A program made the position numbers and the translations under genes. Source: Bacteroidales bacterium (GTDB taxonomy: Bacteria; Bacteroidota; Bacteroidia; Bacteroidales; PWNQ01). From it: DNA of 32,316 nt. Below the pieces are notes generated by a model that was not told the DNA's origin, ran no database searches, and was given only the letters and a program-made list of their open reading frames with translations. Positions 16,373 to 26,741 of the stretch are shown in pieces (position 1 is the first letter of the stretch; each line of letters opens with the position of its first letter). The stretch is from NCBI GenBank assembly GCA_003557725.1, contig PWNQ01000118.1:1-32316 (forward strand), in the 5' to 3' direction.

Positions 16373-18703
16373 ATGAAGCGCATTATATTTGCAGGCATAT
16401 TATGGATATTGGGGTTGGTTTATTCAGCCCCTTTAACCGCACAACATCGTGCCACCGATAGCATGGATGTTCATCACTATCATATTGATCTGGATTTTGT
16501 GCATCTTTCCGGTCAGTCTTTAAGCGGCTTTGCGGAGTTAACTCTTCAGGCCCGTTATCCTGCAGATCAGCACAACCTTTACTTTGATCTTCTAATGTTG
16601 CATATAGATTCCATACTTGTTGATGGGCAGGTGTATCCTTATCATTACAATGATACACTGATCACCCTTCCCGCATCCGGGCTGGATTTGTATGATACCC
16701 TTACCGTAGTCATTTATTATCATGGGCAACCAGTGGTAGAAAGTGCCAACTGGGGTGGCTTTCATATTTTGAATGACAGCAGCATGGCCTATAACCTGGG
16801 GATAGGCTTTCAGGCAGACCCTCATAATTACGGGCGTGTTTGGTTCCCATGCGTTGATAACTTCACCGACCGGGCTACCTATTCGTATCACATTCATACC
16901 AAAGGAGACCAAATGGCGGTATGTGGAGGGGTGTTGGACTCGGTAACTGTTCATGGCAACGGGCATAAAACCTGGCACTGGGACCTGAAGCAAACCATAC
17001 CTACTTATCTGGCTTCAGTGGCAGTTTCTGATTTTTCAGAGATAGAGCAGGTGTACCCCGGGGTGTTGGGAGATATTCCGGTATTCTTGCATGTGGTCCC
17101 TTCCGATTCCTCAGATGCGTTAACTACTTTTTCCGGTATTAATAGTGCTTTACAGGCTTTTGAATCGGCTTTCGGGCCTTATCGCTGGCCCCGGGTTGGC
17201 TTTGTGGGCACCCCAAAAGGAGCTATGGAGCATGCCATGAACATTGCATTCCCCAGGCATGCCATAGATGGAACCCTTAACTATGAGCGACTGGTGGTCC
17301 ATGAGCTGGCCCATAGCTGGTTTGGAAACCTGGTTACCTGTAAAACCGCCGCAGATATGTGGCTTAATGAGGGGTGGGCCGTATATAGTGAAGCCATATT
17401 CCGGGAAAGTACAGGCGGAAAAGAAGCTTACCTTGATTATATGCGGGAGAAACGCCATGAAGTGATCAAAACGGCTCATGTGACCGATGATGGATACCGG
17501 GCCGTATATGGCCTGCCCCAGGCTTATACCTACGGAGCTACCGTATACGACAAAGGAGCCACCGTAGTCCACGCTCTGAGAAACTATTTGGGCGATAGCC
17601 TCTTCTTTCATACTACACGGGCCTACCTGGATACCTTTGCCTTTGGGTATGCTTCCACTCAGGATATGAACCAGTTCTTTAACCAGTACTCAGGGATAAA
17701 CCTGGATGCCTTTTTTGATGCCTGGGTCTATCGTCCCGGGTTTTCTCATTTTAGCATTGATTCCTTTAATGTATATCCCTCGGGTGCAGATTATGAGATC
17801 ACCCTTTACCTGCGTCAGCGCTTGCTGGGGACAACTCAGATGGCGGATGACAACCGCCTGGAAGTGGGCTTTGTGGATGATCAGCAAAATATCATAAGGG
17901 AACAGGTGCAGTTTTCCGGGCCCCATTCATGGGTAACCCTTACCCTCCCTTTTTATCCTCAATCTGTTATGATGGATCCTGGCGAAAAGATGAGTCATGC
18001 CACCACAGATAGAATGATCACATTAAAAGGCAGCGGGCTTGAAGAGTTTCATCATACCTATGCCGGGGTGGAGGTGGAGGCGGTAAACGATTCCGCACTG
18101 GTCAGGATCAGCCATAACTGGGTCGCACCCGCAAACCATAAGACAGAACCTCCTTTGTACCACGTCTCCGGAAAAAGATACTGGAAAGTGGAGGGCGTGT
18201 TCTCTTCGGGGTTCCGTGCCCGGGGGCACTTTGAATACGTGAAAAGCAGCCTGATGGATGGGGAGCTGGTAAATTCGGTTATGGATACCTTGTCACTACT
18301 TTATAAAAAATGCCTTTCTGACCCCTGGAAGCCCTTGAAGTATAGCCGTATGGGAACTCTTTTCAACGGAGTGCTGATTACCGATTCACTAATGCCCGGG
18401 TATTACACCCTTGGACGCTACGATAAGAGCCTGGGAGTTTATGATAAGGAGGATGATAAAAAGCATATTACCATCATACCCAATCCGGCCAGCCAGTATG
18501 TGGATATCCTTGTGAAAGACCAGGGGCCGGTGGAGCTTATGATATATACGGTCGCCGGCCAAATGGTGACTGAAAAACGTGTGGAAGGGGATAACCAGGC
18601 TTACCGTTTGTCAATGGATGGGCTGAAACCGGGAGTATACCTGCTACGGTTTCGCCGGAAAGAACAAGGATTGGACGAAACCCATAAGCTGGTGGTTCAA
18701 TAA
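16373..18703 (+). CDS. M1-family metallo-aminopeptidase with T9SS type A C-terminal sorting domain
   Basis: Signal peptide (MKRIIFAGILWILGLVYSAPLTAQ), GAMEH and 'VVHELAHSWFGNLVTCKTAADMWLNEGWAVYSE' (HExxH-18-E), and the C-terminus 'ITIIPNPASQYVDILVKDQGPVELMIYTVAGQMVTEKRVEGDNQAYRLSMDGLKPGVYLLRFRRKEQ..HKLVVQ'. Start corrected to the ATG before the signal peptide. Confidence 0.95.
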   Translation: MKRIIFAGILWILGLVYSAPLTAQHRATDSMDVHHYHIDLDFVHLSGQSLSGFAELTLQARYPADQHNLYFDLLMLHIDSILVDGQVYPYHYNDTLITLPASGLDLYDTLTVVIYYHGQPVVESANWGGFHILNDSSMAYNLGIGFQADPHNYGRVWFPCVDNFTDRATYSYHIHTKGDQMAVCGGVLDSVTVHGNGHKTWHWDLKQTIPTYLASVAVSDFSEIEQVYPGVLGDIPVFLHVVPSDSSDALTTFSGINSALQAFESAFGPYRWPRVGFVGTPKGAMEHAMNIAFPRHAIDGTLNYERLVVHELAHSWFGNLVTCKTAADMWLNEGWAVYSEAIFRESTGGKEAYLDYMREKRHEVIKTAHVTDDGYRAVYGLPQAYTYGATVYDKGATVVHALRNYLGDSLFFHTTRAYLDTFAFGYASTQDMNQFFNQYSGINLDAFFDAWVYRPGFSHFSIDSFNVYPSGADYEITLYLRQRLLGTTQMADDNRLEVGFVDDQQNIIREQVQFSGPHSWVTLTLPFYPQSVMMDPGEKMSHATTDRMITLKGSGLEEFHHTYAGVEVEAVNDSALVRISHNWVAPANHKTEPPLYHVSGKRYWKVEGVFSSGFRARGHFEYVKSSLMDGELVNSVMDTLSLLYKKCLSDPWKPLKYSRMGTLFNGVLITDSLMPGYYTLGRYDKSLGVYDKEDDKKHITIIPNPASQYVDILVKDQGPVELMIYTVAGQMVTEKRVEGDNQAYRLSMDGLKPGVYLLRFRRKEQGLDETHKLVVQ

Positions 18704-18951
18704 TTGTTAAAAAATAACGTTTTATACTGGTGGTCGCTATTGGTCCCGGCCTGTGAAGACGATGGCTTATGTTAAGGTATATATTTGTTCAGGTGGTTAA
18801 AATTTACAAAATAGTTGTTTTCGGCATGGATATATTTTCCGCTTTTTGGTTAAGGGTTATGTGGTATCGCTTATCAGTACTGGTAAGCTGTGGTGGCCGG
18901 GTAGTTGGTAAAAAATATCATTCTTCTTTGTGTGGAAAGTTTTCGGTATGG

Positions 18952-20229
18952 ATGTTTCATGGCCTTATTATGTTCTTATTACTGATTTCTTATGGGGGTT
19001 TTTCACAACAGGAGGGTGATTATGAGGTGCTTCAATGGCATAACAGCGATTGTCCCGGGGCCATATTTCTGGAGGACACCATTTTTGGGCCTACTACTCC
19101 ACCGCCGGGCCCGGGGGATATTCTGGAGATAAGCAGTGATGACTGGTCGGCTTATGCTTTTCGCCGTGAGCATCATACCGTTTGGTACCGGTTTGTGGCT
19201 CCGGCATACAGCTACTTGTCTTTTACCATTGAGCCCCTGTCGGTGGACGATGACTATGACTTTTTATTGTATCATGAGCAAGGACCGGACTTTTGTGAAA
19301 GGATCCGGCGCGATGAGGTTACGCCTGTGCGGTCTAATCTTTCCCGTAATAACAAAGCTATTGGAAGCAAAACAGGGCTGGGAACACAGGGAGGGCAGAC
19401 CCATGTCCCGCCGGGGCCGGGCGATGACTTTAGCAAGCCGATGGAAGTGAGCAAGGGAGATACCTTGCTGCTGGTGCTGGACAACGTTTATGAAGGGGGA
19501 AAAGGCCATGTTTTAAAGCTGTCCTATGATGTGATTACAGAGCCAGAGCCTGAAACCAGAGAGCCTGTTGAGACCAAAGGGCCACGGCAGTTTCTGATGC
19601 TTACGGTGGTGGACAAGGCGTCCGGGGAAAGAATCAATGGGAGTGTGTTTATGACTTATGCACGAAGTAGTGATACCCTGTTTTATGATGGACAGGTCAG
19701 CCATGTGAACACCCGGCTTAAACCCAATGCACAATACCAGGTGGTGGTGGAGGCCTACCCATACTTCCGGCATCAAATATCCTTTCAAACGGAACAAATG
19801 GATACCACTATCTCCATAACTGCCCCATTAACAAAAATTGAAAGAGGGCGGATGTTAACCCTGGATAACCTGTACTTTTACTCCGGGACAGCCAATTTCC
19901 TCCGGGAATCTTACGAAACATTGCGTAACCTTTTGGAAGTGATGCAGGAATATCCTTCCCTGAAAATAGCCATTTATGGACATGTGAACCAACCCCTGCA
20001 GTGGCGCCAAAGAAGTTCGGATGAGTACCTGGAGCGCCTGTCACAACGGCGGGCCGATGCCGTAAAACGCTACCTGGTAAGAAGAGGAATTGACCCGGAA
20101 CGAATGATCACCGAAGGAAAAAGCAACCGGAAAATGATTCACCCCTACGCAGAATCTGAAGAAGAGCAAAGTGAAAACCGGCGCGTGGAAATAAAGGTGC
20201 TGGACATCAAACCCCGTTCAGAGAATTAA
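18952..20229 (+). CDS. OmpA-family protein with secreted N-terminal beta-rich domain
   Basis: Signal peptide at 'MFHGLIMFLLLISYGGFSQQ'; C-terminal OmpA-like 'LYFYSGTANFLRESYETLRNLLEVMQEYPSLKIAIYGHVN...LSQRRADAVKRYLVRRGIDPERMITEGKSN...SENRRVEIKVL'. The listed ORF start at 18769 is probably too far upstream. Confidence 0.85.
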   Translation: MFHGLIMFLLLISYGGFSQQEGDYEVLQWHNSDCPGAIFLEDTIFGPTTPPPGPGDILEISSDDWSAYAFRREHHTVWYRFVAPAYSYLSFTIEPLSVDDDYDFLLYHEQGPDFCERIRRDEVTPVRSNLSRNNKAIGSKTGLGTQGGQTHVPPGPGDDFSKPMEVSKGDTLLLVLDNVYEGGKGHVLKLSYDVITEPEPETREPVETKGPRQFLMLTVVDKASGERINGSVFMTYARSSDTLFYDGQVSHVNTRLKPNAQYQVVVEAYPYFRHQISFQTEQMDTTISITAPLTKIERGRMLTLDNLYFYSGTANFLRESYETLRNLLEVMQEYPSLKIAIYGHVNQPLQWRQRSSDEYLERLSQRRADAVKRYLVRRGIDPERMITEGKSNRKMIHPYAESEEEQSENRRVEIKVLDIKPRSEN

Positions 20230-20266
20230 CCGTACCTTTGCATCCCATTATTATAAACAACACACC

Positions 20267-21049
20267 ATGGCCAACCGGGACAGTTTCTTCCGGCGCATCC
20301 TATACCGGGCGCTCCCTTTCAGAACATATTTATGGGTATTGAGTAAGATATATTTCCTGGCTTACCGGAAAGGATTATTAAAATCCAATGAGTTTTTCGG
20401 ATATCAGTATTTTATCCGAAATATTGTTAAAGAGGGAGACGTGTGTATCGATATTGGAGCAAACATGGGGTACTTCACGGTGCCTTTGGCACGGCTGGCC
20501 GGAAGGCAGGGAAAAGTCTATGCCGTAGAACCCGTAAAGCCGGTGCTGGATATTTTGCGGAAAAACACCAAAAAACTGGATAATGTGGAAATATTACCCT
20601 TTGCTCTGGGAACGGAAAATAAGCCCATCCACCTGGGAAACGACTCCATAAAAACTAAAGGGTATGTGGCCTCGGGATCCCATTTTGTAATGGATAGCAA
20701 TGACCCACAAGATGAACAGGTGGTTACCTTTGATGCAGAAATGCGCAAGGCGTCTCAGGTATTTCAGCACATAAAACGATTGGATTTTATTAAGTGTGAC
20801 GTGGAAGGATATGAAGTTCATATTATTCCGGAAATTATGCCAATGATCAAAAAGTTTCGCCCCGTGCTCTTTGTAGAAACCAGCGGTGATGCCCGAAAGA
20901 CCATACTTAATCTATTTAAGGAGAATGATTTTATTGCCTATGTGCTGCGCAATGGCATGATGCAACCAACCAACGGCAACCTTTCCGGAGACCTTATTTT
21001 GGTTCCCGCAGAGAAGGCAGATGCCTTAAGTCCGCATATGGTTAGTTGA
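20267..21049 (+). CDS. FkbM-family SAM-dependent methyltransferase
   Basis: 'IVKEGDVCIDIGANMGYFTVPLARLAGRQGKVYAVEPVKPVLDILRKN', 'DFIKCDVEGYEVHIIPEI', 'FVETSG'. A TACCTTTG -7 box lies upstream. Confidence 0.88.
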   Translation: MANRDSFFRRILYRALPFRTYLWVLSKIYFLAYRKGLLKSNEFFGYQYFIRNIVKEGDVCIDIGANMGYFTVPLARLAGRQGKVYAVEPVKPVLDILRKNTKKLDNVEILPFALGTENKPIHLGNDSIKTKGYVASGSHFVMDSNDPQDEQVVTFDAEMRKASQVFQHIKRLDFIKCDVEGYEVHIIPEIMPMIKKFRPVLFVETSGDARKTILNLFKENDFIAYVLRNGMMQPTNGNLSGDLILVPAEKADALSPHMVS

Positions 21050-21076
21050 GATTAAGTGTCCTGCACCGGCTTTATC

Positions 21077-23551
21077 TTACCCCCGGATCTGGGCCTGCAG
21101 CTTTTCTTCAAAGGCTTTTTGCAGCTTTTTCATAGACTTATCGATCACTTTATCCGTGAGGGTTTTATTTTTATCCTGCAGGATAAAGCTGATGGCATAG
21201 GACTTTTTTCCCAAAGGCACATTCTTTCCCTCATATACATCAAAGAGGCGCATTTCCTGGAGTAATTTTCGCTCAGTGGTGTATGCCAGCTCCTGGATTT
21301 CCTGGTAGGTAACATTTGTTTTCAGCAGCATGGCCAGGTCTCTTTTTACTTTGGGGAACCGGGGCAAGGGTTCATGGATGATCTTAACCTTTGCGCTTAA
21401 CTCCATAATGGGCTCCAATGCCAGGTCGGCATAAAACACCTCCTGTTCAATGTCAAAAGCTTTCAGTACCTTCCGGCTTATCTTTCCCATTTGGAGCAAT
21501 TCCTTTCCGGAGGAGCTCAGATATCGCACTCCTTCATCAAAGTAATCCCGGTTGCTATGGTCTGCAGATAAATGTTTTTGAGATATGCCCAGACGGTTTA
21601 ACACGGCTTCCACATGGTGTTTCAGGTCAAAAAAATCAGCAGGCTTGTGGGGCATGTTCCAGGACTCCCTGTATTTTTTTCCGGTAATGAAGATGCCTGC
21701 ATGTAAGGTTTCAGAAAAGCGTTTGCGCACGTCGGTATTCTTATGGCCTCCGGGGTTTATCCGGTACACTTTTCCTGTTTCATAAAGTCTTAGATTGCTG
21801 CTCTGTCGGTTGATGTTATGGGCTATATTTTCCAGTCCCCCGGCAATTAAATCTTGCCTCATCACATTGAGTTCTCTGCTCAGAGGGTTAATGATCTCCA
21901 CCTGGTATTCTTCGCTGATGAGTTGCGACAGATGGTGGTAGTCCATGGCGGTGAGCGAGTTGTTCATTACCTCGGTGAATCCATTATTGCTCAGAAATTC
22001 AGAAAGGGTGTTCACCAGCTGGTCTGGCTCTGGTTTTTGGGGTGGCGATAAAGAGATTTGCATATTGCCGGGCAGAGGGATATGGTTATAGCCATAGATG
22101 CGCAGCACTTCTTCCATAATATCCACGTCTCTGGTTACATCCACTTTACCGGTGGGGACGGCCAGCACCAGCTTTTCATTGGTTTGCTCCAGGAATTTCA
22201 TTTCCAGGTCGGCAAGTATTTGTTGAACCGTTTTTGGGTTTATGGTAATGCCTGCCAGCCGGTCCAGTTTACGGTATTCTAATGTAACGGTAGCTGGCTG
22301 GATCTTTCCGGGGTTATGGTCGGTTATGTGGGAGGATATTTTCCCTCCGGCCACTTCCCTGATAAGCATGGCCGCTCTTTTTAATGCATATACGGTTATG
22401 CCTGGGTCTGCACCACGTTCAAAGCGGAAAGAGGCATCGGTTTGCAGTTGATGTCTTTTGGATGTTTTTCTGACGGAGACCGGATTGAAATAAGCACTTT
22501 CCAGAAATAGGGAGGTGGTTTTTGTGGTCACCCCCGACCCACTGCCTCCAAAAACCCCGGCAATGCATAACGGGGTTTGGCTATCACAGATCATCAGATC
22601 CTGGTTGCTTAGTTTTAAGATTTTATGGTCTAAGGTAGTAAATGATGTTCTTTCTTTGAGTTTTTGTATAATGATAGTATGGTCCTCGATTTTATCTGCA
22701 TCGAAGGGGTGGAGGGGTTGTCCTGTTTCCAGCATCACATAGTTGGTGGCATCCACTACGTTGTTCACTGGCCGGATTCCTGCGGCTTTCAGTTTGTTTT
22801 CAAGCCATTGTGGCGATGGTTTTACGCTGATGCCGGTGAGGGTGACTCCCGAGTACCGTGGGCATGCTTCTGTGTCCAGGATCTTTACTTTTACGGGAAG
22901 GCTTTCATTGTCCGGTTTAAAGTGGTCCACCCGTGGATAATTGAGTTTTTTGGCGGGGGAATTGTTTTTGCTTTGATTGATCACCGCCACCACATCTCTG
23001 GCTACACCCAGGTGTGATGTGGCATCGGCCCGGTTGGGGGTAAGGTCGATCTCCAGGGTCCAGTCTTCTTCTACGGGAAAATAGTGGGAAGCGGGTTTGC
23101 CTGTTTGGGCATCCGGGCTTAGCACCATAATGCCGTCGTGTGACTGGCCCAGGCCCAGCTCATCCTCGGCACAGATCATCCCCATGGAGGCCTCTCCTCT
23201 GATTTTGGCTTTCTTGATGGGAAAGGGCTGGTCCTGTTCCGGGTAAAGGGTGGACCCCACGGTGGCCACCAGCACCTTTTGGCCTTCAGTCACATTAGGT
23301 GCTCCGCACACTATGGGCAGGGGCGCTCCGCTGCCAATATCTACTTTGGTGACGGTAAGCTTATCCGCGTTGGGGTGCTTACTGCAACTAAGCACTTTGC
23401 CAACCACAATGCCTTCCAAACCGCCTTTTACCGATTGGAATTTTTCCAGTGAGCTAACTTCCAGACCGCAGTCAGTCAGTAGCTTCGATAATTCCTGTGG
23501 ACTGTGGTCAAAGTCCACGTATTGCTTAAGCCAGTTGTATGAAACCTTCAT
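21077..23551 (-). CDS. pheT: Phenylalanine--tRNA ligase beta subunit
   Basis: 'MKVSYNWLKQYVDFDHSPQELSKLLTDCGLEVSSLE', EMAP/tRNA-binding domain, 'FRFERGADPG', C-terminal FDX-ACB 'PLPRFPKVKRDLAMLL...FDVYEGKNVPLGKKSYAISFILQDKNKTLTD'. Probable start 23551. Confidence 0.97.
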   Translation of the reverse strand: MKVSYNWLKQYVDFDHSPQELSKLLTDCGLEVSSLEKFQSVKGGLEGIVVGKVLSCSKHPNADKLTVTKVDIGSGAPLPIVCGAPNVTEGQKVLVATVGSTLYPEQDQPFPIKKAKIRGEASMGMICAEDELGLGQSHDGIMVLSPDAQTGKPASHYFPVEEDWTLEIDLTPNRADATSHLGVARDVVAVINQSKNNSPAKKLNYPRVDHFKPDNESLPVKVKILDTEACPRYSGVTLTGISVKPSPQWLENKLKAAGIRPVNNVVDATNYVMLETGQPLHPFDADKIEDHTIIIQKLKERTSFTTLDHKILKLSNQDLMICDSQTPLCIAGVFGGSGSGVTTKTTSLFLESAYFNPVSVRKTSKRHQLQTDASFRFERGADPGITVYALKRAAMLIREVAGGKISSHITDHNPGKIQPATVTLEYRKLDRLAGITINPKTVQQILADLEMKFLEQTNEKLVLAVPTGKVDVTRDVDIMEEVLRIYGYNHIPLPGNMQISLSPPQKPEPDQLVNTLSEFLSNNGFTEVMNNSLTAMDYHHLSQLISEEYQVEIINPLSRELNVMRQDLIAGGLENIAHNINRQSSNLRLYETGKVYRINPGGHKNTDVRKRFSETLHAGIFITGKKYRESWNMPHKPADFFDLKHHVEAVLNRLGISQKHLSADHSNRDYFDEGVRYLSSSGKELLQMGKISRKVLKAFDIEQEVFYADLALEPIMELSAKVKIIHEPLPRFPKVKRDLAMLLKTNVTYQEIQELAYTTERKLLQEMRLFDVYEGKNVPLGKKSYAISFILQDKNKTLTDKVIDKSMKKLQKAFEEKLQAQIRG

Positions 23552-23616
23552 GCCGGGATATTTTTTCAGAGCCACAAAAGTAAGGAAAATTATTTATGGA
23601 CAGGGGGGTGTTTTGC

Positions 23617-25722
23617 TTAGCTGATGCGGCTCCAGTGAGCGGAGCTTTCACCGATGTGCATCAGGTAATTCCTCATGGGGGCATTTTCCGGCTTTTCCAG
23701 GGAGGGGTCATCATTCAGCACTTTTCCTGCTATATCCCGGGCCGCTTTCAAAATCTTTTCATCCCGAATGATATCGGAGATCTTCAGGTTTAATATGCCG
23801 CTTTGCTTTGTTCCTTCCAGATCGCCGGGCCCCCGGAGCTTCATATCTTCTTCTGCCACTACAAAGCCGTCCTGAGTATGAACCATGGTGCCAATGCGCT
23901 TTCGTCCATCCTGGGTAAGCTTGTCTTTGGTCATCAGGATACAGTAAGACTGGTCGGCCCCACGGCCCACACGACCCCGCAACTGGTGTAGCTGGGATAA
24001 TCCGAACCGTTCTGCATTCTCAATAACCATTACCGAAGCATTGGGAACGTCTACCCCCACCTCAATAACGGTGGTAGACACCAATATCTGGGTTTCTCCT
24101 TTTATAAAACGGCTCATTTCATAGTCTTTGTCGCGGGTTTTCATCTTTCCGTGCACAATAGAAATGGCATAATGGGGCAGGGGAAATGCTCTGACAATAC
24201 TTTCGTATCCGTCCATCAGGTCTTTCAGGTCCATTTTTTGTGATTCATGGATCAATGGATATACTACATATACCTGTCTGTTTTTTGCTATTTCTTTTTT
24301 CATAAACCCAAATACTTTCAGTCTTTGGGCATCGGTAAAGTGTACTGTTTTCACGGGTTTTCTTCCCGGTGGCAATTCATCGATCACCGAGCAGTCCAGG
24401 TCGCCATAAACGGTCATTGCCAGGGTCCGGGGAATGGGGGTGGCGGTCATTACCAGCACATGGGGGGGAATGGTGTTTTTCTTCCACAGTCGGGCCCTTT
24501 GGGCAACCCCAAAGCGGTGTTGTTCGTCGATAACCACAAAGCCCAGGTTATTAAACTGTACTGCTTCTTCAATCAGGGCATGGGTTCCGATAAGGATGCG
24601 GATGGTTCCCCTTGCCAGGTCGTTTAAGATTGTTTTTCTTTGTGACTGTTTTGTGGAGCCTGTGAGCAGTTCAACCTGAATGTCCAGCCCTTGTAGCATT
24701 TGTGAAATATTGGTATAGTGTTGGGCTGCCAGTATCTCCGTGGGGGCCATCAGGGAAGTTTGTGTATTGTTATCCAGCGCAATAAGCATACACATAAGGG
24801 CCACCATGGTTTTTCCACTGCCCACATCTCCCTGGAGCAGGCGATTCATTTGGTATCCGTCGGCGGTGTCTTTTCGTATTTCCCGTATTACTCTCTTTTG
24901 GGCAGCGGTAAGCTCAAAGGGGATTTTTTCCCGGTAGAAGCGGTTTAAGAGTGTGCCCACATCATTAAAAATATGCCCTTTAAGTCTGGCTTTTTTTTGT
25001 TTAACCCGTAGAATACGCAATTGGATAAAGAATAGTTCTTCAAACTTAAGTCTTCGGCGTGCTTTTTCGAGGGCCTCAGGTGACTGAGGGAAGTGTATTT
25101 GCCGGAATGCCTCTTCACGTCCCATGAGCTTATAGTTCTGAATAAGCCTTGATGGGAAGTTTTCCGGGATTGTATTTTCGGTGGTTTTTAGCAGGTTTCG
25201 CAGGATTTTTTCCAGCCCCCGGGTATGGAGTCCAAACTTTTTCAGCTTTTCAGTACTGCTGTATATGGGTTGAAAGCCTTTACGCCGGGCGATTTGTTCG
25301 GGTGATTGTACCAGTTCCAGTTCAGGGTGAGCGATGGAATAAGCTCCTTTAAAGAAGTTGGGTTTTCCCAGTACCAGGTACTTCTGCCCCGGGGTGATGC
25401 GCTCTTTGGCATGGCTGACTCCTTTAAACCATAGCAACTCAATGGTTCCTGAGTCGTCGGCCAGGATAGCCGAAAAGCGTTGGTTTTGGCGGCTGCCCAC
25501 GGTCTCTGCTGAGCGGATGGTGCCCATAATCTGTACATAGGCCTGGTCGGAAGTGATATGGCTGATGCGGTGCACCTGGCTCCGATCAATATACCGGAAG
25601 GGATAGTGCTCCAGCAACTGTCCAAAATAAAAGACCCCCAGCTCCTTTTGAAGCAGCTCGGCCCGCTTGGGGCCCACACCTTTCAGGTAGGTAATGGGGG
25701 TTTTTAACAGATCAAAACTCAT
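23617..25722 (-). CDS. recG: ATP-dependent DNA helicase RecG
   Basis: 'LLQGDVGSGKTMVALMCMLIAL', 'VIDEQHRFGVAQRARL', 'VMTATPIPRTLAMTVYGDLDCSVIDELPPGR', 'QLHQLRGRVGRG'. Start probably 25722. Confidence 0.97.
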   Translation of the reverse strand: MSFDLLKTPITYLKGVGPKRAELLQKELGVFYFGQLLEHYPFRYIDRSQVHRISHITSDQAYVQIMGTIRSAETVGSRQNQRFSAILADDSGTIELLWFKGVSHAKERITPGQKYLVLGKPNFFKGAYSIAHPELELVQSPEQIARRKGFQPIYSSTEKLKKFGLHTRGLEKILRNLLKTTENTIPENFPSRLIQNYKLMGREEAFRQIHFPQSPEALEKARRRLKFEELFFIQLRILRVKQKKARLKGHIFNDVGTLLNRFYREKIPFELTAAQKRVIREIRKDTADGYQMNRLLQGDVGSGKTMVALMCMLIALDNNTQTSLMAPTEILAAQHYTNISQMLQGLDIQVELLTGSTKQSQRKTILNDLARGTIRILIGTHALIEEAVQFNNLGFVVIDEQHRFGVAQRARLWKKNTIPPHVLVMTATPIPRTLAMTVYGDLDCSVIDELPPGRKPVKTVHFTDAQRLKVFGFMKKEIAKNRQVYVVYPLIHESQKMDLKDLMDGYESIVRAFPLPHYAISIVHGKMKTRDKDYEMSRFIKGETQILVSTTVIEVGVDVPNASVMVIENAERFGLSQLHQLRGRVGRGADQSYCILMTKDKLTQDGRKRIGTMVHTQDGFVVAEEDMKLRGPGDLEGTKQSGILNLKISDIIRDEKILKAARDIAGKVLNDDPSLEKPENAPMRNYLMHIGESSAHWSRIS

Positions 25723-25726
25723 TAGA

Positions 25727-25734
25727 CAAAAATA
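25727..25734 (-). promoter_or_regulatory. -7 box TATTTTTG of recG, 4 nt from the ATG
   Basis: Plus-strand CAAAAATA; matches TAnnTTTG. Confidence 0.5.
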
Positions 25735-25750
25735 CAAAAAACCGCCATAA

Positions 25751-25787
25751 AAAAACTCCCTGCCGCTTTTTGTGGCAAGGAGTTTTT
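25751..25787 (-). terminator. Intrinsic terminator after the gld/por operon
   Basis: Stem AAAAACTCC-TGCC / GGCA-GGAGTTTTT with a T-run on the minus strand, 25 bp past the gldN stop. Confidence 0.8.
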
Positions 25788-25811
25788 ATGCGTTAAACTA
25801 TGCATACCCTC

Positions 25812-26720
25812 TTAGTATTCCCAGAGGTTCATTTCGCTGTTTCTGATCCGCTCTTTAATACCCTCAGCTTCCAGCAGGGCGTCCATCCCCATTTTATAGT
25901 CACTGATCTCACGGTCATAAACGTTGGACTCCTTGTAGATAAAACTGGCAAACATTCTTTTGGCAAAGAGATCTTCATAGGAAAGTTCCTGAGCCTCATT
26001 ATGCCGGTTGAATACAGGAGCATTCACGAATGAATGCCTTGCCTCGGGGTAGTATATCCAGAACAAAGGTGTTACATCCACTTCACCACCATCCAGGGGC
26101 TTATGCCATATGGGGCGTATGCCAATGATGCGCACATCCATTACCGAACGGTGTTTGTCAAAAAACCACACCTCTTTAACATCCAGTTCGAAGATATCCT
26201 GTGTATTGGCTTCAATGGGTACTCTTTCAAATATCTCTTGTCCGAAATCATCATAGTCAATCACATCGATGGAGTCCTGCATTTGAGAGATAGCCTCTTC
26301 GATGGAGAGTGGTTCTACAAATTTATCGTCAGTGATATCTGAGCGGTAGACTACCATTTCCCCCCTTTCGATGGCACCTCTCACAACGGTCATAAAGTTT
26401 TCTCTTCCGTTTCTGGGTTGAAAGGGGTAGTAAAACGGCAGGTTGATCTTTTGCCTCATATCGATGCGTCGCCAGATGGTTTGGGACCACATAACGTCAG
26501 CTTCCCGGATGTATACATAAGGGAGTACTTCCCGGTTGTCGTGGCGGGTTTGTTCGGCAACATAATGGTTAGGAGCCTCTATAGTGCTCCTTTCGGTCTG
26601 CCACGCTTCCGGCCGGTCGGGTCGTTGCTGGGGTGTTACTGTCTCCTCAAACTGTGCCCATGCACCGGAAAAAGGTGCTATGATCAGTAGGGTAAGTAAA
26701 AACTTGATTGCCGTTTTCAT
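25812..26720 (-). CDS. gldN: Gliding motility/T9SS protein GldN (PorN)
   Basis: 302 aa, signal peptide, 'YVYIREADVMWSQTIWRRIDMRQKINLPFYYP', 'KEVWFFDKHRSVMDVRIIGIRPI', last gene of the porP-gldKLMN order. Confidence 0.95.
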   Translation of the reverse strand: MKTAIKFLLTLLIIAPFSGAWAQFEETVTPQQRPDRPEAWQTERSTIEAPNHYVAEQTRHDNREVLPYVYIREADVMWSQTIWRRIDMRQKINLPFYYPFQPRNGRENFMTVVRGAIERGEMVVYRSDITDDKFVEPLSIEEAISQMQDSIDVIDYDDFGQEIFERVPIEANTQDIFELDVKEVWFFDKHRSVMDVRIIGIRPIWHKPLDGGEVDVTPLFWIYYPEARHSFVNAPVFNRHNEAQELSYEDLFAKRMFASFIYKESNVYDREISDYKMGMDALLEAEGIKERIRNSEMNLWEY

Positions 26721-26741
26721 GGTTCTGGTATTTAAAGGATT

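Noticed and set aside
17226-17243. M1 peptidase GAMEH instead of GAMEN motif
   Set aside because: His at this position is common in bacterial M1-family subgroups, so not noteworthy.
25242-25679. 145 aa minus-strand ORF
   Set aside because: Alternative frame within recG.
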